From Legionella drozanskii LLAP-1 (lineage in GTDB: Bacteria; Pseudomonadota; Gammaproteobacteria; Legionellales; Legionellaceae), in assembly GCF_001467585.1 (NCBI RefSeq), contig NZ_LNXY01000001.1, forward strand, positions 1 through 64,000: DNA of 64,000 bases, given 5' to 3'. The translations under genes were made by a program, and so were the position numbers. The notes beneath the pieces are model-generated. The model searched no databases and was not told the DNA's origin. It worked only from the letters and a program-made list of their open reading frames with translations. Below, in pieces: positions 26,112 through 35,115 of the stretch; within the stretch, counting starts at the first letter, position 1, and every line of letters starts with the position of its first letter.

Positions 26112-26985
26112 CCTCACCCTCCATTAATTGGTCTAGTTTTTTTTCATAATCGTGATAACCAAGTACCTCGTATAATTCATTCCTTGTTTGCATTTTATCA
26201 ATCATATTTTTTTGCGTGCCTTGCTCATTAATTGCTTTATAAACAGACAAGGCTGCGTAGGACATCGCTCTGAAGGCACTAAGAGGATATAAAACAAGCT
26301 GCACACCTACTTTGGCGAGCTCTTCTCGAGTAAATAAAGGAGTTTTGCCAAACTCGGTGATGTTTGCCAAGATAGGGACGTCGAGATGTCGACTAAATTC
26401 TTCATATTCGTCGAGGGTCGTCATGGCTTCAGGAAAAATCATGTCAGCACCCAGTTCCACACAAAGTTGTGCTCGCTCTATTGCTGCACTCATTCCTTCT
26501 ACAGCATAAGCATCGGTACGCGCCATGATTACAAAATCATGATCCGTTCGCGCATCCACAGCTGTTTTTATTCGATCCCCTATTTCCTGCATGGAAACTA
26601 TGGCTTTATTGGGACGATGACCACAACGTTTTGCTAGAACCTGATCTTCAATATGAATTGCAGCAACACCCGTGCACTCCATTAACTTCACAGTCCTGGC
26701 GATATTAAAGGCATGACCCCACCCTGTATCTACATCCACTAAAAGTGGCAGAGAGCAGGCTTGCGTAATACGCTTTGCATCCTCTAGTACTTCGGTCAAA
26801 CTAGTCATGCCCAAATCAGGCAATCCATAGGATGCATTCGCAACACCTGCTCCCGACAGATAGATGGCTTTACATCCGACTGACTCCGCAAGCATTGCAG
26901 AGTAGGCATTAATCGTCCCCACAACCTGTAATGGTGAATTATCTTTGACTAAAGTACGAAAATGCTTACCTGCAGAATGGGACAT
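26101..26985 (-). CDS. prpB: 2-methylisocitrate lyase PrpB
   Basis: A 294-residue PEP-mutase/isocitrate-lyase family enzyme that splits 2-methylisocitrate into pyruvate and succinate. The metal and catalytic motifs are [13 protein letters not shown] and KRCGH. The start at 26985 has GGAG 9 nt upstream; a 21-codon upstream extension is not supported. It is first in prpBCD. A candidate operator and a TTGTCA -35 element lie just upstream. No prpR regulator or acnD is next to the operon. Confidence 0.95.
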   Translation of the reverse strand: MSHSAGKHFRTLVKDNSPLQVVGTINAYSAMLAESVGCKAIYLSGAGVANASYGLPDLGMTSLTEVLEDAKRITQACSLPLLVDVDTGWGHAFNIARTVKLMECTGVAAIHIEDQVLAKRCGHRPNKAIVSMQEIGDRIKTAVDARTDHDFVIMARTDAYAVEGMSAAIERAQLCVELGADMIFPEAMTTLDEYEEFSRHLDVPILANITEFGKTPLFTREELAKVGVQLVLYPLSAFRAMSYAALSVYKAINEQGTQKNMIDKMQTRNELYEVLGYHDYEKKLDQLMEGEDGQ

Positions 26986-27035
26986 TAGATTCAACTCCTT
27001 GATAATGAGTGGCATTTTTATCATGCTCTCATTCA

Positions 27036-27058
27036 GTGACAACTTCAAAGTTCGTCAC
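27036..27058. promoter_or_regulatory. Candidate prp operator overlapping the -35 box
   Basis: Interrupted palindrome GTGAC-AACTT-ca-AAGTT-c-GTCAC, 51 nt upstream of prpB. On the minus strand its inner arm reads TTGTCA, which with a 16-nt spacer and TAAAAA makes a plausible promoter. A repressor bound here would cover the -35. Confidence 0.5.
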
Positions 27059-27220
27059 ACGATAAATTAGTTAATCTTTCAAAGCTATATAATGCCACGC
27101 AAAACTTTTCCTGGGGAGCTTTTTTTGATTAAACTTTTTGGTAATAGGTGGGGAAATGTTTCATGAGTAATCGTGGACAAGTTTCAACAACTTTGATTGA
27201 AGTTATTACAGTAGCAACTT

Positions 27221-27259
27221 TATTAACCTCTTGACACATTGAGCGACAAGAGGTTAATA
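27221..27259. terminator. 13-bp perfect hairpin
   Basis: TATTAACCTCTTG / CAAGAGGTTAATA with a 13-nt loop. It lies 11 nt beyond the stop of the minus-strand small gene at 27271 and is probably its terminator, although no T tract follows. Confidence 0.6.
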
Positions 27260-27270
27260 AATAGATAGTC

Positions 27271-27519
27271 TTATTTAGCAGAAACTTCTTTCCACCAATT
27301 TGTTTTAGTTTCAGTAGCCCAGTGGCCATCACGCATGCGAGTTACAAATTCTTCTGTTTTTTCTGGGGTAGACATTTTGGAATCAAGTTTTATGCACCAA
27401 TCCCAATCACCTGTGGTAGACCACATTTTTTCGACGCCGTCCCATTTAGACATCTTGCTTAAATCATCCCATGATTTATTAGTTTTCATGAAAATAACAC
27501 TGTTCCATGCGTTCATCAT
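27271..27519 (-). CDS. Small Trp-rich protein, unknown
   Basis: An 82-residue soluble protein starting MMNAWNSVIFMKTNKSW. It contains nine Trp (about 11 percent), including DWDW and NWWKE. The beta-alpha-beta order (VIFMKT, then helix, then KMWSTTGDWDWCIKLD) looks like half of a ferredoxin-like or Lrp/AsnC ligand-binding fold. AAGGA lies 8 nt before ATG 27519; the longer frame to 27564 is not supported. I do not recognise the family. It is monocistronic and followed by a hairpin. Confidence 0.65.
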   Translation of the reverse strand: MMNAWNSVIFMKTNKSWDDLSKMSKWDGVEKMWSTTGDWDWCIKLDSKMSTPEKTEEFVTRMRDGHWATETKTNWWKEVSAK

Positions 27520-27643
27520 AATGACTATCCTTGGTTTGTTATAAGAAAGTAACCTAAGCTGCAATGCTCAGGTTATTTCAGCATAGAACAAGAATTTAAA
27601 TCTTGCATCAAAAATTTTAAAACACTTTAAATCTGAGAGTTTC

Positions 27644-28444
27644 TCAAATCACCAAATGCCCTTTCAGATACCATTTACAGTGTCCTGAAAGATAAATTCG
27701 GTCATTAAGAACTTCACAATGAACTTCTCCTTTCCGGAAAGATCCTTGTATGGCATGTAATACTTTTTTGTTAAGACGCTCAGACCAAAATGGGGCAAGT
27801 ACGCAATGCGCCGAACCTGTAACAGGATCTTCTGCGATATTATGTTTTGGATAAAAGCAGCGTGAATAGAAATCAGCCTCACTGGAGCTAGAGGTTAAAA
27901 TAAGTCCGCGCTTGGGTAATTTAACGAGGGCCTTGAGATCAACTTGAGCACTCAAGACTTTGTTTTCGTCGGCAAGTAAAATAAGATAATCCAAATCACT
28001 TTCATAAATATCGAGGCAAGGTTTATCAATCAACCCCGCTATCAGTTCGGGATTAGGGCTCAACATATAGGAGAGTCTGGGGAAATCTAAAGTATAACGA
28101 TTCGATTTTTTCTTGACCGAAAGTTGGCCACTGAGACTGGAAAAACTAACCGTATCAGCTTTGCTTTTGCCTAATTCATGCAGAGCAAATCCAGCTGCTA
28201 AGGTTGCATGCCCGCATAAACTGATCTCTCCTTTCGGTGTGAACCATCGAATATGAAAATTGTGTTGTTCATCTTCAATAACAAAAGCTGTTTCCGATAA
28301 ATTATTTTCGACCGCTATTGCCTGCATTAGTTCATCATTGAGCCATTCACTTAATAAACATACAGCAGCTGGATTGCCGTAAAACACTTTATCAGAGAAA
28401 GCATCAATTTGAAAAATTTCAATGCTATCCACAGCTGACCTCAT
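27644..28444 (-). CDS. PhzF-family isomerase/epimerase-like protein
   Basis: A 266-residue protein of the PhzF / diaminopimelate-epimerase fold. Family marks are FQIDAFSDKVFYGNPAAVC, the catalytic Glu in NNLSETAFV, FTPKGEISLCGHATLAAG and AEDPVTGSAHCVLAPFW. PhzF proteins isomerise small acids, but most members such as this are of unknown substrate, and phenazine synthesis is not implied. The start may be ATG 28444 or GTG 28432; the latter has AGG upstream. Confidence 0.85.
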   Translation of the reverse strand: MRSAVDSIEIFQIDAFSDKVFYGNPAAVCLLSEWLNDELMQAIAVENNLSETAFVIEDEQHNFHIRWFTPKGEISLCGHATLAAGFALHELGKSKADTVSFSSLSGQLSVKKKSNRYTLDFPRLSYMLSPNPELIAGLIDKPCLDIYESDLDYLILLADENKVLSAQVDLKALVKLPKRGLILTSSSSEADFYSRCFYPKHNIAEDPVTGSAHCVLAPFWSERLNKKVLHAIQGSFRKGEVHCEVLNDRIYLSGHCKWYLKGHLVI

Positions 28445-28557
28445 CAAGTAAATTCATGGTTGGCAAGAGTAACGATCTCAGCAGGGATAAGCAAGCCTTT
28501 CTTTTAGTCAGTTATAGCAGTGTTGTCGAATAAAAAATGAACAAATATGCTAACTAA

Positions 28558-28585
28558 TTCGTATGAAGCCGGTGCTTCATACGAA
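28558..28585. terminator. 12-bp perfect hairpin with tetraloop
   Basis: TTCGTATGAAGC-cggt-GCTTCATACGAA, immediately after the stop of the minus-strand gene at 28588. It is a very stable stem with only weak T content after it. Confidence 0.7.
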
Positions 28586-28587
28586 CC

Positions 28588-28851
28588 TCATAATATTCGC
28601 ACAAAATCCATAGATGTTTTTTGAACAGCTGATCTTATTCCCGTCCATTCAATTTCTGACAACTCATCATCCGCCAGCTCAATTGACATCGGCAGAAATT
28701 TAACTTTAGCCCGTTTAAATGAATAAGAAAAATCTCTTAAAATCATTGATAAGTTGGTTGTTAATTTGTTTGAGTCCATTTGATTCAACTCGGCCAGTGC
28801 TAATGAGCAGCCATTAAGAACCGAATCTAAGTTTGCCTTTGAAAATTCCAT
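28588..28851 (-). CDS. Small soluble protein, unknown
   Basis: An 87-residue acidic, mostly helical protein (MEFSKANLDSVLNGCSLALA ...). It has no signal peptide or membrane segment. A good ribosome site (GGGAG) lies 6 nt before the start and a perfect hairpin follows the stop, both supporting a real gene. No family recognised. Confidence 0.6.
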   Translation of the reverse strand: MEFSKANLDSVLNGCSLALAELNQMDSNKLTTNLSMILRDFSYSFKRAKVKFLPMSIELADDELSEIEWTGIRSAVQKTSMDFVRIL

Positions 28852-28915
28852 AATAACTCCCTTTACTATTCAGTTATAAAGTATAGAACATGAAAATGAA
28901 GATTAGTTAAAACAA

Positions 28916-30910
28916 TTATTTTAAATTTTTAATGATTGCTTTAAGCAAAAACCGCGCCGGTGATAGGGATTGTGTCATAGAAGTTGTTATAAAATTGGGA
29001 TCATTATTAATATGCGCGGCCAACCATTCGGCACACAAAGGGATAGTCGTTAATCCTCTAGAGCCAAAACCAGCACAAAGAAATAATCCAGGAAGATAGA
29101 GTCCTGGTTCTGAAATCCATCGTTTAGAATTACTGGCCAACGATGAAAAGCGAGATGAAAACAATTCTGAGTCAGGCACGGCACCCACTAAAGGCATATA
29201 ATCGGTTGTTGCCGCTCTTATCCCTGCCCAATTATTTTTTATTTCATCGGCCCAGGGTATTGCCGCCGGTATTTTGGTTAATTTATTTAGATTAGCGAGA
29301 TCATCAGCAAAATCAATCTCTTTGTTTACCGATTCTAATTGATAACTTGCACCAATCGCATGCATCCCCTCCTGTTCAGGCAAAACATGGCCATCCGCAC
29401 ATAAGGGGATTTTTAATTTGGCGCTGTGCTTATTGCTCGCTATCATCGTCATTTGCCCACGAATGGTTTTAAGGGGCAAATGATTAGTTTGCATAAATTG
29501 TTTTGCTTGATAACCATTAGCAATGACTAAAATTTCCGCAGAGGATTCGCCGGCCTGCCATTTCCCTTCTTTAAAAATTAATTCTGGCACGAAAGTATTT
29601 GGAATCCAATGGATGCCCGGGGTTTTATGGAGGAGTTGACATAATGCTTGAGAATCTATCCATCCTGATTTGGGGATTAACAAGCCCCCAGCAGCTAATT
29701 CGATGCCCGTTATTGACGAGGCTTGCTGCGCATCAACCAGCATACCCAGCTCTGGATAGGCAGCTAACCACGAACTTAAACTCTCTTGAGCTGCTCGCTC
29801 TCTTTCATTGAAAGCAAATTGCAATAATCCTGATAATTGACCAATGGACTGGTTTTTTAATAATTGCTGATATTCACGGCTAGCAAACAAAAAAGCAGTA
29901 AGCATAAATTGAGTCAAGGGTGAGCGATAGGCTGATAATTTGGGATATAAAACCGCTTGTCTATTACCGGAAGCTCCCTGCCCAACACGGTCGCTCGCAT
30001 CAATTAAATTAACCTGCCACCCCCTTTTTGCTAAAGCATGAGCGGTATAACAACCGGCAAGACCGGCACCAAGAACAATTGCCGTTTTGTTTGCCGCTGG
30101 TGAGTGACGGGCTGAGTGCCAGGGTGTTGAACGTAATTTTTTATTAGCGCATAGCGCCTTTTGGAATTGAGCAATCACCATAGCTCGCTTCGCACCAAAT
30201 CCTTTTATTTTTTCCACTTGAAAGCCCACGGTTTGTAAATTATTTTTCACCGCGGCAGCCGCAGAGAAAGTGGCTAAGGTGGTTCCTGGTTTTGAGAGAA
30301 GTGCAATGATTTGTAGCAAATCTGTTGACCACATTTCTGGATTTTTAGCAGGCGCAAAACCATCCAAAAACCAAGCATCGATGTAATTGGTTCTCAACTG
30401 TTGTTCAAGTTCTATGTCGCCACAAATAAGCTGGTGCTTATAACAAGTCGTAGCATCACCTAACATTAGGGTTAAATTAATCCGCCCTTGTTCAAACTGT
30501 AAATGATGAAATCCAGGAGTCAGAACAGGATAACTCTCGATGAGTTGGTTTGCTTGCTCTTTTAATTCCGGCCATAAATTTAAACAACGCTCTAATTCTT
30601 CTTTAGTCAAAGGATATTTTTCACAACTGAAAAAATGCAGGCGCGCAGTCTTGGGGGCATGTTCTAGCCACAAGGACCAAGTTAATAAAAAATTGAGCCC
30701 CAAACCAAACCCTGTTTCCGCAATTAAAAAAGATTCATTGGATAAATTTTGCCAACGCTCTATCAGCTTATTACCATCGATAAAGACATGTCGTGTTTCA
30801 GCCAAACCATTTTCTTTGGAAAAATAAATATCAGCAAAGGCTTGAGAAAACGGTAGACCATCACGCCATTGCAAATTCGCTGTTTCTATCGGTACAAAAG
30901 GATTACTCAC
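28916..30910 (-). CDS. mnmC: Bifunctional tRNA mnm5(s2)U methyltransferase / oxidase MnmC
   Basis: About 664 residues in two domains. The N-terminal MnmC2 methyltransferase (about 1-240) has the SAM motif ETGFGLGLNFL and DAWFLDGFAPAKNPEMW. The C-terminal FAD oxidoreductase begins IVLGAGLAGCYTAHALAKRG. It completes the mnm5 modification of U34 in tRNAs such as those for Lys, Glu and Gln: the FAD domain removes the carboxymethyl group, and the methyltransferase adds the methyl. The start is uncertain: GTG 30910 or TTG 30916; no ATG is suitable. The length matches E. coli MnmC. Confidence 0.95.
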   Translation of the reverse strand: MSNPFVPIETANLQWRDGLPFSQAFADIYFSKENGLAETRHVFIDGNKLIERWQNLSNESFLIAETGFGLGLNFLLTWSLWLEHAPKTARLHFFSCEKYPLTKEELERCLNLWPELKEQANQLIESYPVLTPGFHHLQFEQGRINLTLMLGDATTCYKHQLICGDIELEQQLRTNYIDAWFLDGFAPAKNPEMWSTDLLQIIALLSKPGTTLATFSAAAAVKNNLQTVGFQVEKIKGFGAKRAMVIAQFQKALCANKKLRSTPWHSARHSPAANKTAIVLGAGLAGCYTAHALAKRGWQVNLIDASDRVGQGASGNRQAVLYPKLSAYRSPLTQFMLTAFLFASREYQQLLKNQSIGQLSGLLQFAFNERERAAQESLSSWLAAYPELGMLVDAQQASSITGIELAAGGLLIPKSGWIDSQALCQLLHKTPGIHWIPNTFVPELIFKEGKWQAGESSAEILVIANGYQAKQFMQTNHLPLKTIRGQMTMIASNKHSAKLKIPLCADGHVLPEQEGMHAIGASYQLESVNKEIDFADDLANLNKLTKIPAAIPWADEIKNNWAGIRAATTDYMPLVGAVPDSELFSSRFSSLASNSKRWISEPGLYLPGLFLCAGFGSRGLTTIPLCAEWLAAHINNDPNFITTSMTQSLSPARFLLKAIIKNLK

Positions 30911-30929
30911 GAACAATTACTCATTTGTA

Positions 30930-30962
30930 TGTAGGTTGAGCCATATTTAGCAAAATTCAATC
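30930..30962. repeat. Degenerate half copy of the dispersed repeat
   Basis: TGTAGGTTGAGCC followed by GCAAAATTCAAT corresponds to the left arm and centre of the family (TGTAGGTTGGGCC ... ACAAATTCATT). It lies between mnmC and the transporter gene. Confidence 0.4.
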
Positions 30963-30998
30963 TTTGTGTAGGCTAACAATTAACCGTTCTGACAAAAC

Positions 30999-32528
30999 CT
31001 ACTCCTGCGATATTATAACGGAATCCATGGTTGATCTTAAATCGTTTTCTTTCTCCACATCTGACTGATGATTCATCCATTTTTTAAGTTTTGGTACAAC
31101 TATTAAAAGTATTAACGACGATACAATAGCTAATGCGCCAAGTTTTAGAAAAACAGAGCTATAACTCGGATTAGTAATTAAAGGTGAAATACTGTTTCCT
31201 CCAGCCGTCATCCAATTCGAACTATAACTTGATAATGCGGCTCCCACACCCATTCCTAACATCCACATCCCCATCATAACGCCTTGCAGTGAGGGAGGTG
31301 CCACTGCACCAATCATTGCGTAACCAATCGGAGAGATGAGAAGCTCGCCCGCACTTTGTAAAATAAAACTAGCTATAATCCAGCCAGGAGAAACCATTCC
31401 TGATGAATCAGCTCTAGCAATCCCAATGGGTAGCACTAAAAATGCTAAACCGATAAATAATAAAGCGCATACAAATTGAGTTGGTATATTAATTTTAATT
31501 CCCCAAGAGCGCATCCGATTCAGTAAAAAACCTAAACTAGGGCCGCCAATCACGATGCAGAGGGTATTAATATTTTGAAACCACTGAGGAGGAATCGTTA
31601 ACATCAACCAATGTCGTTCAACATTGTGCGCTATAAAATGAGTTAAACCCATAGGGCCAATTAAATAGAGTGTCCAAAACACGGTACCAACTACCATTAG
31701 CCCTGCAAAGGCAAACATTTTTTCACGCGCATCCCGGGTTGTCTGTTGAAAGGCAAGACAAATGATAGTAACAAGCATTAGGAAACCGATTAGTAAAACT
31801 AATTTATTAGCCCAATTAGCAAAATGAAGTAGTGGTATAAGCAATAAAGGTAGAGTAAGTATTAGCCCCATACTATAAAGAGAAAACCGTCGTTGAACCG
31901 ATTTTTTTAACCGAGAATAAGAGGTATTTTGATCAGCTAACACAGGCCAAAAATAAAGGCATAAAAATAAAGCAATTAAATTCCCAAGGCTGCAAAATAA
32001 GAAAAGTCTATGGTAATCCTGTAGCAACTGAAAATATCCGCTCAAACTGAAACCGATAAAAAGTCCAAAATTCATTGACGAATAATTCCATAAAAATGCA
32101 GTTTCTCGTTGGTTGTCCTTTGGCTGGAATCGCTGAGTTAGCATGCAATTGATGCAGGTCACATTTAAACCACAGCCCGCTAAAAAAGTAGCTAACCCAT
32201 AATAAAAATAAGCCTCCTCCACTGTCGCCAATAAAATACATCCAATAATTTGCACACACATGCCTAAACAAAAGAGTGCGCGATAGGACAAAAATCGCCC
32301 CCCCCAATATCCTCCTAATAAATGCAAGGCGAAATTAGCTGCCAAAAATATGCCGGTAATGCTATTTGCTGACTGAATAGATAAGCCTAATTTATTGGTA
32401 ATGAATAAAGCTAAGGTGGAATAGAAGACGCTAAAACTTAAGATAGAAAACGTTTGTATGAAAAACAAAGATATGGTCCCTTGCGGTAAACCTATTCTTA
32501 ATTCATGGTTGTTTTCAACTATTGACAT
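30999..32528 (-). CDS. POT/PTR2-family MFS peptide transporter-like protein
   Basis: A 509-residue inner-membrane protein with 12-14 hydrophobic segments. Family-like regions are LLGGYWGGRFLSYR after TM2, FWTLYLIGPMGLTHFI in the middle, and QSAGELLISPIGYAMIGAVA late. POT proteins import di- and tripeptides with protons. The TM1 proton-coupling motif ExxER is missing: the region reads FIQTFSILSFSVFYSTLALF. Start ATG 32528 has AAGAGG 9 nt upstream; the longer frame to 32639 is made of repeat sequence and is rejected. Peptide transport is inferred from family only. Confidence 0.75.
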   Translation of the reverse strand: MSIVENNHELRIGLPQGTISLFFIQTFSILSFSVFYSTLALFITNKLGLSIQSANSITGIFLAANFALHLLGGYWGGRFLSYRALFCLGMCVQIIGCILLATVEEAYFYYGLATFLAGCGLNVTCINCMLTQRFQPKDNQRETAFLWNYSSMNFGLFIGFSLSGYFQLLQDYHRLFLFCSLGNLIALFLCLYFWPVLADQNTSYSRLKKSVQRRFSLYSMGLILTLPLLLIPLLHFANWANKLVLLIGFLMLVTIICLAFQQTTRDAREKMFAFAGLMVVGTVFWTLYLIGPMGLTHFIAHNVERHWLMLTIPPQWFQNINTLCIVIGGPSLGFLLNRMRSWGIKINIPTQFVCALLFIGLAFLVLPIGIARADSSGMVSPGWIIASFILQSAGELLISPIGYAMIGAVAPPSLQGVMMGMWMLGMGVGAALSSYSSNWMTAGGNSISPLITNPSYSSVFLKLGALAIVSSLILLIVVPKLKKWMNHQSDVEKENDLRSTMDSVIISQE

Positions 32529-32583
32529 TATAAGCGGCCTCTTACAGATCTTCATTGCGAGCGGGCATTGTTGCAGGATTGCA

Positions 32584-32670
32584 TTGTAGGCTAGCCTTGG
32601 CCAATAAATCTCATTAGAGCAGAGAAATAACCTCTGCATTCGTGGAATGTTGAGCGAGGTCCAACCTACA
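32584..32670. repeat. Dispersed repeat, full copy with insert
   Basis: Left arm TTGTAGGCTAGCCTTGGCC plus AATAAATCTCATT, about 20 nt of unrelated sequence, then CATTCGTGGAATGTTGAGC and GAGGTCCAACCTACA. The layout is that of the 39853 copy with an insertion at the centre, as in the 19258 copy. Confidence 0.6.
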
Positions 32671-32995
32671 CTTAGTTCACATTGTCGTCAGTTCAGTTTT
32701 TACTATTAGAGTTGAGAAGAAATATTACATGCAATTTTTCATTGCTGTCTATGCCCCTTTAAGCCTCTGAGCAATCTTTTACAAAAGCCTGAAATATCTT
32801 TACATTTCGCACGAAAATTCACACTCTTTAAAGTATTTTTGGCTATTAATATGGCAAGATGACAATTTTTAAGATAGACTGCTTCTTGCGATGGAGTTTG
32901 CAGGAAGAACACTCAATAGCTAAGGTTTCTTATCCTAGACCTTCGTTAATCAGGAAGACCGCTTTAACCCATTTTAGAAGTTTTCGGCTATATAC

Positions 32996-33009
32996 TTGAG
33001 TATACTCAA
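32996..33009. promoter_or_regulatory. Perfect palindrome containing a -10 box, before pta
   Basis: TTGAGTATACTCAA is a perfect 14-bp palindrome whose centre reads TATACT, a good -10. It lies 43 nt before the pta start. It is likely a repressor operator or a promoter core. The other 300 bp of this gap (32671-32995) hold no gene or motif I can support. Confidence 0.5.
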
Positions 33010-33051
33010 TTTGCATGAAAACAAAATCAAGCCGATTTGGGGACCCCTACC

Positions 33052-35115
33052 ATGCATAACAAAATTTATTTAACAGGTATAGAAAAACGTCCCGGTAAGT
33101 CTTTTGTTTCACTAGGCTTTCTATCAATTATAAAAGAACAGCGAAAATCATTGCGTTGTTTCAAATTATTTTCTGAATCGGATGAATCCCAAGTTCCTTT
33201 GCTGGAAGATATTGCCCAGCAAAAGCTTAGTCCCCTCATGAATGTTAGCCAAGCAATATCGTTGATGCGCACACAGCCGGATGATTTAGTTGCTGGGGTG
33301 CTTGAGGCGACCAAAACGGATAAAACCGATACCTTTACTTATTTTGAAGGTACTGATTTTGAAAGTGATAACGACGTTTTTGAATATCAATTCAACTTAA
33401 CCCTCGCTTATCAATTGAATTGTGAAGTTGTTCTCGTTGTCTCAGCTAAAAATAGAACGCTGGAGCATACTCTTTCTGTATTAAACACTGCTTTTGAAGT
33501 AAGCAAAAAAACGCATACTCGAGTGGTAGGCGCTATTATTAATCAAGTGGAAAATATTGATGAAAATGAGGCAACTAATCTGTTTCATAAGCATTTTTCG
33601 AAGTTACCTTTTTTAGTAATTATTCCTGAATTTGAGCAGTTAGCTCACCCCACTATGAGCGATATTGCAAAAAAATTACAAGCTGAGGTTTTGTTTGGTA
33701 AGTTGGAACTGCATCGTTCGGTTAGACAGTATTCAATTGCCGCTAAAACAGTAGGTAATTTTTTAGAGACAAGTTTAGACAGAGGTGGAATGCTCATTAT
33801 TACTCCCGATGACCGAATTGACATTTTATTAGGTTCTTTACTCGCAGATCAATCCGCCTACTACCCTAAAATTGCCGGTCTTGTTTTAACCAACGGTGAG
33901 CACCCAGGACCTATCATTAGCGAAATTATTGCTGGCCTGGAACATCCTTTTCCTGTATTGCTAACAAAGCTTAAAACCTATGACACCGCCACAACCCTCT
34001 TTTCTGCAAAATACGGTTTAAGTAAATCCGAACCTGAGCGAGTAAATATAGCATTAGAAGCGATGCGCCCCTATTTCACTAAACCCTTAATGAAATTACT
34101 CAGCGATACTTCCTATAAACCACAATTAAGCCCAGCGGTATTTTTGTATGAGTTAATCAATAAAGCGAAACAAAATAAACAGCATATTATTCTTCCAGAA
34201 GGCAGCGATCCTCGGATATTAACCGCAGCGGACTATTTATTAAAACGTGGCATAGTCAACATTACTTTGTTGGGAAAATTAGAAAAAATTCAACTTCAGG
34301 CCAAACGCTTAGATTTAGAACTTGTCGGGGTCAGTATTATTGATGTTGAGAAATCAGAAAAAAAAGAAAGCTACGCAAAACAATACTACACGCTAAGACA
34401 ACACAAAAATATTAACTTACCCATCGCTTTGGAACGGATGAATGATGTGAATTATTTTGCAGCCATGATGGTGTATTGTGGCGATGCCGATGGAATGGTT
34501 TCAGGAGCCACTCACACTACCGCAGATACAGTCAGGCCTGCCTTAGAAATTATTAAAACCAAGCCCGGAGTAACCAAAGTTTCATCTATTTTTATTATGT
34601 GTATGCCAGCGCGGGTACTCATTTACGGCGATTGTGCTATCAATCCTGAGCCAGATAGTAAAACGCTTGCCGAAATTACCATTCAAGCGGCCCAGATTGC
34701 TAAAAACTTAGGAATAGAGCCTAAAGTTGCCCTTTTATCTTATTCATCCGGTGATTCGGGTAAAGGTGAAAGTGTCGAAAAAGTCGCAAAAGCAATGGAC
34801 CTTGTCAAACAGCTTCAACCCAATTTATTAGCAGAAGGTCCTATTCAGTATGATGCAGCAGTGGATTCTCAAGTTGCAGCTAAAAAATTGCCTAATTCGA
34901 AACTTGCTGGTGATGCCAATGTGCTTATATTTCCAGATTTAAATACTGGAAATAATACTTATAAAGCAGTCCAGCGCGAGAGCGGTGCGCTTGCAATTGG
35001 CCCCGTTTTACTTGGTTTAAACAAACCGGTCAATGATTTGAGCCGCGGCTGTACTCCTGAAGATATTATTAACACCATTTTAGTCACAGCCATTCAGGCA
35101 CAAGGAGACAAATAA
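33052..35115 (+). CDS. pta: Phosphate acetyltransferase (long form)
   Basis: A 687-residue enzyme converting acetyl-CoA and phosphate to acetyl phosphate and CoA. It has an N-terminal P-loop-like domain (EKRPGKSFVSLGF), a central DRTGG domain (about 215-330), and a C-terminal PTA_PTB catalytic domain from about residue 360 (IILPEGSDPRILTAADYL; MVYCGDADGMVSGATHTTAD; NVLIFPDLNTGNNTYKAVQR). Start ATG 33052 follows GGGGA by 8 nt. The stop overlaps the ackA start by 1 nt (TAATG). Confidence 0.95.
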   Translation: MHNKIYLTGIEKRPGKSFVSLGFLSIIKEQRKSLRCFKLFSESDESQVPLLEDIAQQKLSPLMNVSQAISLMRTQPDDLVAGVLEATKTDKTDTFTYFEGTDFESDNDVFEYQFNLTLAYQLNCEVVLVVSAKNRTLEHTLSVLNTAFEVSKKTHTRVVGAIINQVENIDENEATNLFHKHFSKLPFLVIIPEFEQLAHPTMSDIAKKLQAEVLFGKLELHRSVRQYSIAAKTVGNFLETSLDRGGMLIITPDDRIDILLGSLLADQSAYYPKIAGLVLTNGEHPGPIISEIIAGLEHPFPVLLTKLKTYDTATTLFSAKYGLSKSEPERVNIALEAMRPYFTKPLMKLLSDTSYKPQLSPAVFLYELINKAKQNKQHIILPEGSDPRILTAADYLLKRGIVNITLLGKLEKIQLQAKRLDLELVGVSIIDVEKSEKKESYAKQYYTLRQHKNINLPIALERMNDVNYFAAMMVYCGDADGMVSGATHTTADTVRPALEIIKTKPGVTKVSSIFIMCMPARVLIYGDCAINPEPDSKTLAEITIQAAQIAKNLGIEPKVALLSYSSGDSGKGESVEKVAKAMDLVKQLQPNLLAEGPIQYDAAVDSQVAAKKLPNSKLAGDANVLIFPDLNTGNNTYKAVQRESGALAIGPVLLGLNKPVNDLSRGCTPEDIINTILVTAIQAQGDK

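Noticed and set aside
27163-27234. A 23-codon plus-strand frame whose product has a prepilin-like TLIEV segment
   Set aside because: The Glu is at the wrong distance from the Gly, there is no ribosome site, and the frame ends inside a hairpin; most likely chance.
32529-32639. N-terminal extension of the POT-like transporter
   Set aside because: The extra codons translate a dispersed intergenic repeat, and a good ribosome site precedes ATG 32528.
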